A DNA stretch of 22,067 nucleotides. Source: JANMZR01 sp031383555. GTDB taxonomy: Bacteria > Bacteroidota > Bacteroidia > Cytophagales > Spirosomataceae. Each line of letters begins with the position of its first letter. Positions within the stretch are counted from its first letter, which is position 1. Shown here one piece after another: positions 14,650-20,924 of this stretch. The position numbers and the translations under genes were made by a program. Under the pieces are notes generated by a model. The model was not told the origin of the DNA. It did not search any database and saw only the letters and a program-made list of their open reading frames with translations. The stretch spans positions 1 to 22,067 of the forward strand of contig JANMZR010000401.1 in the NCBI GenBank assembly GCA_031383555.1. The letters are read 5' to 3'.

Positions 14650-16266
14650 CTAATACAATTTTGATTTCTGAACCTTAACAGTTTCATCTTCAATGTATTC
14701 GTCATAAGTCATGAGTTTATCTAAATGGCCTTTTGCCGTAATTTCAATGATACGATTGGCAACTGAATTGGTCAAAGCGTGGTCATGGCAAGTAAAAAGT
14801 ATTGTGCCCGTAAAGTCAATCATACCGTTGTTCAGCGCCGTAATCGATTCTAAGTCAAGGTGATTGGTGGGTTCATCGAAAAGTAAAACGTTGGATGATG
14901 AAAGCATCATTTTGCTAAACATACAACGTTGCTTTTCTCCACCCGAAAGAACAGTACATTTTTTCAAAGCTTCTTCGCCTGAAAACAACATTCTTCCCAA
15001 AAAACCACGAATAAAGCTCTCATCTTTATCTTCAGAATATTGACGAAGCCAATCCACCAAAATCAATTTATCATCTGTAAAATATTGGCCGTTGTCGTTT
15101 GGTAAATAGGCTTGCGATGTAGTTACACCCCACTTAAAATCTCCAGAAGTGGCTTTTTTCTCGCCCATCAAAATATCCATCAGAGCAGTAGTGGCCATGC
15201 CACCTTCACTAAAAATGGCAACTTTATCACCTTTGTTTATCGTGAAACTTAGGTTTTTGAATAGAAAACTGCCTTCTTCTGTCTGGTAGCTTAAATTATC
15301 AACTTGCAATAATTGGTCGCCTGCCTCACGCTCAGGCTTAAAGTTAAGGAATGGGTACTTTCTTGAAGATGGTTTTATATCTTCTACTTTCAACTTTTCT
15401 AACATTTTTTGACGAGAAGTAGCCTGTTTCGACTTCGCCACATTGGCTGAGAATCGACGAATAAATTCTTCTAATTCTTTGCGTTTTTCATCTACTTTCT
15501 TATTTTGATCACTACGTTGGCGCAAGGCTAACTGACTTGATTCGTACCAGAAAGTATAGGTACCACCAAAAAGAGTGATTTTCCCAAAGTCCAAATCGGC
15601 AATATGGGTACAGACATTGTCTAAGAAATGTCTGTCGTGACTTACCACTATCACCGTATTTTTAAAATTAGCCAAGAAATTTTCCAACCAAGCAATACTA
15701 TCGATATCCAAGTTATTGGTAGGTTCATCCAATAATAAAATATCAGGATTGCCAAAAAGTGCCTGCGCCAAAAGCACCTTGACTTTCATTGATCCATCCA
15801 AATCTTTGAGTAAACTAAAATGGTATTCTTCCTTTATTCCCAAACCAGATAAAAGCGAGGCTGCATCAGATTCTGCCTCCCAACCATTCATTTCTGCGAA
15901 TTCTGCTTCTAAATCTGCTGCACGATTTCCATCTGCCTCGGTGAAATCTTCCTTCAAATAAATGGCATCTTTTTCTTGTTGCACTTCATAAAGGCGTTTA
16001 TTGCCACGGATCACCGTTTGTAATACCTCAACCTCCTCAAATTCGAAGTGATTTTGGCTCAAAACTGACATTCTTTCTCCAGGATTCATTGATATTGAGC
16101 CAGTTGTTGACTCCAATTCGCCTGCTAAAATTTTTATAAAAGTGGTTTTACCGGCTCCATTGGCACCGATAAGTCCATAGCAATTGCCTTCAGTGAATTT
16201 AATGTTTACTTCATCAAACAAAACTCGCTTACCAAACCGAAGCGAAACATTAGAAACATTTAACAT
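14650..16266 (-). CDS. ABC-F family ATPase, YbiT-like
   Basis: This is a 538-residue soluble protein with two ABC domains and no membrane segments. ABC-F proteins act on the ribosome and modulate translation. Domain 1 has Walker A GANGAGKTT (34-42, Lys40), a degenerate signature (DGSMKVKVLLAQ, as in YbiT) and Walker B LLLDEPTNNLD. The inter-domain linker contains RRFSANVAKSKQATSR (270-285), matching the YbiT linker. Domain 2 has signature LSGGE (440-444) and LLFDEPTNHLD (461-471), but its P-loop region reads FSEGGMATTAL (352-362) with Thr where the Walker A lysine is expected. The H-switch of domain 2 is CHDHA instead of the usual SHDR. It is followed by a strong terminator. Confidence 0.93.
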   Translation of the reverse strand: MLNVSNVSLRFGKRVLFDEVNIKFTEGNCYGLIGANGAGKTTFIKILAGELESTTGSISMNPGERMSVLSQNHFEFEEVEVLQTVIRGNKRLYEVQQEKDAIYLKEDFTEADGNRAADLEAEFAEMNGWEAESDAASLLSGLGIKEEYHFSLLKDLDGSMKVKVLLAQALFGNPDILLLDEPTNNLDIDSIAWLENFLANFKNTVIVVSHDRHFLDNVCTHIADLDFGKITLFGGTYTFWYESSQLALRQRSDQNKKVDEKRKELEEFIRRFSANVAKSKQATSRQKMLEKLKVEDIKPSSRKYPFLNFKPEREAGDQLLQVDNLSYQTEEGSFLFKNLSFTINKGDKVAIFSEGGMATTALMDILMGEKKATSGDFKWGVTTSQAYLPNDNGQYFTDDKLILVDWLRQYSEDKDESFIRGFLGRMLFSGEEALKKCTVLSGGEKQRCMFSKMMLSSSNVLLFDEPTNHLDLESITALNNGMIDFTGTILFTCHDHALTNSVANRIIEITAKGHLDKLMTYDEYIEDETVKVQKSKLY

Positions 16267-16389
16267 ATTTTATTTTTTTACAAACTAAGAAATATTGAAA
16301 TAAAGTGGAATAGTTCAAAAATTGAAAAATATAATTACTTTATTATCAGTAACTTATATGAAATTTTAATTCTAAAACTTAATTAAATG

Positions 16390-16397
16390 CAAATTTA
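16390..16397 (-). promoter_or_regulatory. possible -7 box for the ABC-F gene
   Basis: On the minus strand TAAATTTG matches TAnnTTTG, 123 bases upstream of the ABC-F ATG, without a -33 TTG. Nothing else was found between the ABC-F start and the decayed toxin gene (16267-16455). Confidence 0.25.
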
Positions 16398-16455
16398 CGA
16401 AATAGATAGGAAAAATCGAGTTTGTGAAATGATTAAATTATTTTTTGAAGAGGTC

Positions 16456-16743
16456 TTATTGTTTTTGTGGATCTTGGTGGTTATACCAAAAGTCAATATT
16501 TTAAATTATTTTCCGAAATAGTTTAAGATAGTGTGAAATCTTTAATTGCACACTTTATTAAATTTTTAAAAATTGAATTAGGATTTGATTTAGGATATTT
16601 GCTTAAATTTTTTTTACTTCTTTATGTAACGCTAGAAATTTTTTTGAATATTTTACATTACTTGTTCCTAAATAGCAAAATTCTAAAATATTAAGATATT
16701 GTTTTTCAGCAATCTCGGACCAAATTATTTTTAATTTAGCTAT
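16456..16743 (-). pseudogene. decayed RelE/ParE-like toxin gene
   Basis: In this otherwise gene-less stretch, the minus strand reads in pieces as a Bacteroidota RelE/ParE-type toxin. KLKIIWSEIAEKQYLNIL begins next to ATA (16743), where ATG is expected; NVKYSKKFLALHKEVKK follows. After a frame change, LSKYPKSNPNSIFKN follows, and after further frame changes the hallmark end WYNHQDPQKQ, corresponding to the usual WDNRQDP-type end. Lesions seen are a lost start codon, a one-base deletion in the A8 run near 16606-16613, an internal stop after KDFTLS, and at least one more frameshift before the end. It follows its antitoxin remnant by two bases. Family assignment rests on recalled motifs and gene order. 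Confidence 0.7.
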
Positions 16744-16745
16744 TT

Positions 16746-16961
16746 TTAAGCTTTTTTCATGACATCTTCATGAGAAACTATCCCGCCGTTTTTAATATCG
16801 CCCAAACTCATTTCAAGTATTTCAATTTGGTAATAACTCAATATTTCCGCTGGTTGTTACCTGAAATCCACAATATTTGATAAATCAAGCGATAGATCTT
16901 TGTTTTTTATGGATTTACTATTTTAAATTAATCCTGTTCTTAATTGTTCTAAAGTTGCCAT
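16746..16961 (-). pseudogene. decayed antitoxin gene of the RelE/ParE-like pair
   Basis: One minus-strand frame of 72 codons starts MATLEQLRTGLI, typical of small Bacteroidota antitoxins. It is broken by two in-frame TAA codons (codons 13 and 35) and ends with YYQIEILEMSLGDIKNGG, then IVSHEDVMKKA and TAA. The C-terminal part resembles the toxin-binding tail of addiction-module antitoxins (LSMSEEDIKxGRxxSxEEL-like). It lies two bases upstream of the toxin remnant in the normal antitoxin-first order. Since both genes are defective the module is dead, which is consistent with loss of toxin before or together with loss of antitoxin. Confidence 0.65.
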
Positions 16962-17007
16962 AATTTTATTTTTTTTAAATTTAATTAAAAAGAAAAAGTT
17001 GTAAAAA

Positions 17008-18342
17008 TTAAGTTTTAGCAAAAACCTTATTTTGTTTTGCCCAAAAATTATTGAAAAATGGAGCGAAAGTATTTTTCTTTTCCAAGGTTCTTTTACTATT
17101 TTTCAAAATAAACTTTTCATGAAAATCTAACGCTTCATTTGTTAATTGTTCAAATTTACTATTGATTTCTAGGTTAGGAAATTTTTGATGCGCTAGTTCA
17201 TAAATTAACTTTTCATCTTGTTCGATTAGTTCATTTTGAAAAGTGATAAATGCTTTTTCTGTTAATGATTTAATTTGTGAATAGTTTTTTAAAGCCAACC
17301 TATTGAATTGCTCAACTTTCCACCAAAATGAATCATTTGGTTTTGCTTTTGAAATAGAAAAATTAAAATTTCCGCCTAAATATACCGGTTTAAAAAGCGA
17401 CAAACAAGGATTAGAACTTCCTGTAATCCAAATAGTTGGCATTACTTTTTCACGAATTTCTACCACTATACTCGAAACCGTATGTGAGGTCGAAAGTATT
17501 CCCGTGGCATGCATACATAAGTCCTTTGTCGTTGATTTTGACGGTTGAAAGTCCAAATTATGATGTGATTTTAAAATATTCATGGCATCCAAAACTTCCA
17601 TATTACCTTTATTTATACCCCCTTTTTCAAGGCTAGTTTTTTGTCGAGTATAACATGCCGAAGCCCAATTCATAAATTTATTTGAATATACTTTTGCAAA
17701 ATTAAATTCAGAACCTGCTTTATTCCAGCCTTTTTTAATTGCAAAATTTATTGCGTTTTCAGAAATCAAATCATAATCAGTCTGTATCGAAAGTCCATTA
17801 GAGATACTTGCAAAGTTTTTTACCTTTCTCGCTACCCATTGAATATCAGCCGTTTCCAGTATCCAAGCTTCTATTTTGTCTGCAATAATAAATGAGTTGT
17901 GATAGAAAAAATTTTTATCCTCATAACCAGAGCAAGCATTTTGGCCATATTTTTCTAATAATTCTATCACCAAATCTAAAGCACTTTTTGCCGTTCTTGT
18001 TCTTTCCAAAGCGAGTCGAACTAAATCCATACCAGTGAGCCCAATATTCTCTTTTTTTATCTTTATTTTGGTAAAAATAGCCTCATTGCCAATCGCAACA
18101 CCATGTTCATTTACCCCCATTTCAGCACCCCACATCCAAAAAGGTTTTGATAATATTACTTCAAATGTTTCATTAACTTGGGGGATTTCGATATAAGTAC
18201 ATTTTAGAGATTTTTCTGAAATGTTTTTTCTTAAAAAATGGACAATATCTTGAGCTTCGTTAGGTTCACGATCTGAGTTTTTACCAAAAATTACACTTCC
18301 ATTGGCTGTAAAACTGGGTAAGGCAATAAAAGAATCGCACAT
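17008..18342 (-). CDS. C69 (U34) family dipeptidase
   Basis: This is an N-terminal nucleophile hydrolase. The start is set at ATG 18342 because it places Cys2 (MCDSFIALPSFTANGSVIFG) directly after the initiator Met, as needed for the catalytic cysteine of this family. An upstream in-frame ATG at 18387 would bury it and lies inside the divergent promoter region. From 18342 the product has 444 residues. Further landmarks are GKNSDREPNEAQ, WMWGAEMGVNEHGVAIGNEA, GLTGMDLVRLALERTRTA, a YHNSFIIAD/AWILETA region, and ISNGLSI. No signal peptide is present, so it is probably cytoplasmic and cleaves dipeptides, though family members have varied amidase substrates. It is divergent from the Nudix-coaD unit. 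Confidence 0.9.
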   Translation of the reverse strand: MCDSFIALPSFTANGSVIFGKNSDREPNEAQDIVHFLRKNISEKSLKCTYIEIPQVNETFEVILSKPFWMWGAEMGVNEHGVAIGNEAIFTKIKIKKENIGLTGMDLVRLALERTRTAKSALDLVIELLEKYGQNACSGYEDKNFFYHNSFIIADKIEAWILETADIQWVARKVKNFASISNGLSIQTDYDLISENAINFAIKKGWNKAGSEFNFAKVYSNKFMNWASACYTRQKTSLEKGGINKGNMEVLDAMNILKSHHNLDFQPSKSTTKDLCMHATGILSTSHTVSSIVVEIREKVMPTIWITGSSNPCLSLFKPVYLGGNFNFSISKAKPNDSFWWKVEQFNRLALKNYSQIKSLTEKAFITFQNELIEQDEKLIYELAHQKFPNLEINSKFEQLTNEALDFHEKFILKNSKRTLEKKNTFAPFFNNFWAKQNKVFAKT

Positions 18343-18360
18343 ATTTGTATTATTATAGTT

Positions 18361-18397
18361 CAAATTTAGATTATTTTTCAAAAACATTCTAAATTTG
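18361..18397. promoter_or_regulatory. mirror-image divergent -7 promoter boxes
   Basis: CAAATTTAGA (18361-18370) and TCTAAATTTG (18388-18397) form a perfect 10-base inverted repeat with a 17-base spacer. Each arm is a TAnnTTTG box facing outwards: the minus-strand one ends 18 bases before the C69 ATG (18342) and the plus-strand one ends 9 bases before the Nudix ATG (18407). Clear -33 elements are lacking. The symmetry would also suit a dimeric repressor. Confidence 0.5.
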
Positions 18398-18406
18398 AGT
18401 GTCTTA

Positions 18407-18847
18407 ATGAATATTTTGAAAGAAATAAAACAAATATTGAGTGAAAAATATGGAGGAAAAATCCGTGTTAGAGTTTGTGGAATTTGTGAAAAAAATAATA
18501 ATATTTTGCTAATAAATCACAAAGCATTAACTTTCAACGATATTTTTTGGACTGCCCCAGGAGGAGGAGTGGAATTTGGTGAATCTATTGAAAATGCTTT
18601 AAAAAGGGAGTTTTTTGAAGAAACTGGGCTTGAAATTCAAGTTGGTGACTTTTTGGGCATTTTCGAGTTTATTGAAAATGCATTTCACGCCATTGAATTA
18701 TTTTACAAAGTAAAAATAATTGGTGGTAAGGAAAAATTAGGAACTGATCCAGAGTTGGAATATATTATTTTTAATGAAATGAAATGGATGTCGAAATCAG
18801 AAATTTCTAATTTGAAAAAAACAGAAAAACATAAATATTTTAGATAA
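18407..18847 (+). CDS. Nudix hydrolase, 146 residues
   Basis: The Nudix box GX5EX7REUXEEXGU is complete at residues 53-75 (GGVEFGESIENALKREFFEE, then TGL), with metal-binding glutamates at 68, 71 and 72. The protein is a single domain and the substrate (a nucleoside diphosphate derivative) cannot be predicted. The ATG at 18407 is preferred to an upstream TTG at 18395, which lies inside the -7 box. coaD follows after 28 bases on the same strand, so the two are probably co-transcribed. The C-terminus (KTEKHKYFR) is ordinary and no defect is seen. Confidence 0.88.
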   Translation: MNILKEIKQILSEKYGGKIRVRVCGICEKNNNILLINHKALTFNDIFWTAPGGGVEFGESIENALKREFFEETGLEIQVGDFLGIFEFIENAFHAIELFYKVKIIGGKEKLGTDPELEYIIFNEMKWMSKSEISNLKKTEKHKYFR

Positions 18848-18875
18848 ATACTTATTGATAATCAATTATCTATAC

Positions 18876-19325
18876 ATGAATAGAACAGCTTTATTTCCGG
18901 GTTCATTTGATCCATTTACTCGTGGGCATGAAGACATCGTTTTGCGAGGATTATTACTTTTCGATGAGATTATAATTGGTATTGGTAGTAATCAAACTAA
19001 AAAGCGATATTTTGAAATTGATTTCATGAAAGCTAAAATTGAAGAAACATTCGCAGGAAAAGCGGTAAAAGTAGTTGCTTACGACAACCTAACAGCCAAT
19101 GTAGCTAGGGATTTAGGTGCTAAATTTATATTAAGAGGTCTCAGAAATACTACTGATTTCGAATATGAAAACTCAATCGCTCAAGTAAATAAAGAACTTG
19201 TGGAGGGGTTAGAGACAGTTTTTTTAATTACCACACCAAAATTGGCTCCAATTAGCTCAACCATTATTCGTGATTTGCACCGATACGGAACTGTGGTTGA
19301 TAAATATTTGCCATATAAATTATAG
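18876..19325 (+). CDS. coaD: phosphopantetheine adenylyltransferase
   Basis: CoaD adds AMP from ATP to 4'-phosphopantetheine, the penultimate step of coenzyme A synthesis. From ATG 18876 it has 149 residues, slightly short but complete. An upstream in-frame ATG at 18855 adds seven residues unlike the family start. The nucleotidyltransferase motif is FPGSFDPFTRGHED (7-20, with the T-x-G-H motif and His18). The substrate loop ILRGLRNTTDFEYE (86-98) and the ISSTIIR motif (126-132) are present. It lies 28 bases after the Nudix gene and is convergent with the second Nudix gene, which ends 23 bases further on. The coaD, Nudix, pyrE neighbourhood is common in Bacteroidota. Confidence 0.96.
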   Translation: MNRTALFPGSFDPFTRGHEDIVLRGLLLFDEIIIGIGSNQTKKRYFEIDFMKAKIEETFAGKAVKVVAYDNLTANVARDLGAKFILRGLRNTTDFEYENSIAQVNKELVEGLETVFLITTPKLAPISSTIIRDLHRYGTVVDKYLPYKL

Positions 19326-19348
19326 AAACCGAAAAGTATCAAATAAAA

Positions 19349-20041
19349 TTAAAAAAGCTCTTCTTTTTCCATTTCAAAATATTGTTTCAATACAAATCTG
19401 ATAGATGAATAAGTATTGGCCATAGCATTTTCAACTTTTTTGGTCGGCATCCATTCCAAATGTTCGATATCTTCCTCATGCTGAGGTTTCATTGCAGAAT
19501 CATCCTTGCATATCATTTTGTACCATTTAGTTCGCTTTAAAATTCCTTTTCCATTTAATGAATAAGTATGCCACGTGGTGCAAATTTTAAAACCTAGTTT
19601 TGCTTTTACGCCTGTTTCTTCGAAGACTTCACGAACGGCCGCTATTTTACTTGATTCGTTTTTTTCTAATTTGCCTTTTGGTAAGTCCCATTTACCAAGG
19701 CGATGAATCAATAAAATAGTATCATCCTTTTCCACAACTCCCCCTGCCGCTTTTAATATCGTATAAAAACTTTCAACCTGTTCAACTGTTTTTTCTTTGT
19801 CTTTTACTGCAATTGTAATGGAATTAAAATCAGTAAAATGTTTGGTGTTTAAAAAGGAAAAAAGTCGCTCAATAGACTTAGCATCAGCATTTAACAAAAG
19901 GGTATGTCCGGTTATTTTCTCTGGTTTTAGAGGTGAAATTCTTATGTCTTCAACTCGATCATAGTACTCAGAATAGGCCAATTCAGTGGCATATTTATCA
20001 GTAATTATCTTCACAAGCCGGTCGTTGATAAATATGTTCAT
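19349..20041 (-). CDS. Nudix hydrolase with N-terminal extension, 230 residues
   Basis: The Nudix box is complete at 123-145 (GKLEKNESSKIAAVREVFEE, then TGV), preceded by the typical HRLGKWDLPKGK. About 100 residues stand before the Nudix fold (MNIFINDRLVKI at the start, mixed alpha/beta), a layout that I recall as usual for the Nudix protein between coaD and pyrE in Bacteroidota. The function of the extension is unknown to me. The substrate is not predictable. It diverges from pyrE across 124 bases that hold promoter boxes for both genes. Confidence 0.88.
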   Translation of the reverse strand: MNIFINDRLVKIITDKYATELAYSEYYDRVEDIRISPLKPEKITGHTLLLNADAKSIERLFSFLNTKHFTDFNSITIAVKDKEKTVEQVESFYTILKAAGGVVEKDDTILLIHRLGKWDLPKGKLEKNESSKIAAVREVFEETGVKAKLGFKICTTWHTYSLNGKGILKRTKWYKMICKDDSAMKPQHEEDIEHLEWMPTKKVENAMANTYSSIRFVLKQYFEMEKEELF

Positions 20042-20091
20042 TTTTTGGAATTAGGAATTTTTTTTATTGGAAAAAGGTTTGCAAAATTAAT

Positions 20092-20099
20092 ATAATTGT
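20092..20099 (-). promoter_or_regulatory. candidate -7 promoter box of the second Nudix gene
   Basis: On the minus strand TAATTTTG matches TAnnTTTG exactly, 50 bases upstream of the ATG at 20041. No -33 TTG is seen at normal spacing. Confidence 0.4.
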
Positions 20100-20130
20100 T
20101 TTAAAAAATGGGTTTATAAATATTTAAAAA

Positions 20131-20161
20131 TTGGCATTTCTTTTGGTTTTATTTAACTTTG
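20131..20161 (+). promoter_or_regulatory. pyrE promoter, nearly leaderless
   Basis: TTG (20131-20133), 20 bases, then TAACTTTG (20154-20161) is a full Bacteroidota -33/-7 promoter. The -7 box ends only four bases before the pyrE ATG at 20166, so transcription should start at or within a few bases of the start codon. Confidence 0.6.
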
Positions 20162-20165
20162 TTAT

Positions 20166-20810
20166 ATGCAAAATCAAGAAATCGCCGGAAGAGTAGCACA
20201 AATACTTTTAGAAGTGAAAGCAATAAAACTAAGTCCCGAAAAACCTTTCAAATGGGCATCGGGCTGGAACTCGCCTATTTATTGCGATAATAGAGTTGCA
20301 CTTTCATTTCCTGATGCTAGAACTACCATAAAAAATGCATTGGTCGAAACAATTAAAGCTCAATTTCCTGATTGTGAGGCCATTGCTGGTGTAGCTACAG
20401 CTGGAATCCCCCAAGGAGCGTTGGTAGCAGATGCTTTGAATTTGCCTTTTATTTATGTGCGACCTGAGCCCAAAAAGCATGGTATGGGCAATCAGATAGA
20501 AGGTAAAATTGAAGTTGGACAGAAAGTAGTATTAATTGAAGATCTCATTAGTACCGGCGGCAGCTCACTTAAAGCAGTTGATGCTCTTCGTGAAGCTAGT
20601 ATTGAAGTGCTTGGAATGGTTGCAATATTCACTTATGGTTTCCCAATTGCGGATGCTAATTTTAAAGAAAAAAATGTAAAATTAGTAACTTTGAGTACCT
20701 ATGAAGCTCTTTTACCAAAAGCTGTTGAAATGGGCTATGTAACTGAATCACAATTGGTTACATTGGTGGAATGGAGGAGGGAGCCAGGGGCGTGGGGGTA
20801 TAATCACTAA
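20166..20810 (+). CDS. pyrE: orotate phosphoribosyltransferase
   Basis: PyrE joins orotate and PRPP to give OMP in pyrimidine synthesis. The 214 residues are normal for the family. The substrate-binding segment is FKWASGWNSPIYCDNR (28-43). The catalytic flexible loop carries RPEPKKHGMGNQIEG (99-113), and the PRPP motif is VVLIEDLISTGGSS (121-134). The start is fixed by the promoter box, which lies only four bases upstream, leaving no room for an earlier start. No defect is seen. It is followed by an Ig-like repeat protein gene with its own promoter. Confidence 0.96.
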   Translation: MQNQEIAGRVAQILLEVKAIKLSPEKPFKWASGWNSPIYCDNRVALSFPDARTTIKNALVETIKAQFPDCEAIAGVATAGIPQGALVADALNLPFIYVRPEPKKHGMGNQIEGKIEVGQKVVLIEDLISTGGSSLKAVDALREASIEVLGMVAIFTYGFPIADANFKEKNVKLVTLSTYEALLPKAVEMGYVTESQLVTLVEWRREPGAWGYNH

Positions 20811-20813
20811 TTA

Positions 20814-20843
20814 TTGAATTTTGAGAATATTTTATTATTTTTG
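20814..20843 (+). promoter_or_regulatory. promoter of the second Ig-like repeat protein
   Basis: TTG (20814-20816), 19 bases, then TATTTTTG (20836-20843) match the Bacteroidota -33/-7 pattern. The predicted leader to the ATG at 20925 is about 75 bases. Confidence 0.55.
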
Positions 20844-20924
20844 TATAATAAAAAGAAAAAATTGAACCTATTTTCGAACCATTAAACCACAGAATTAATA
20901 AACTAAATTGTTTTCCTAACCAAA

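Noticed and set aside
18343..18387. Longer start of the C69 dipeptidase
   Set aside because: It would place 15 residues before the catalytic cysteine, which must follow the initiator Met, and it overlaps the divergent promoter boxes.
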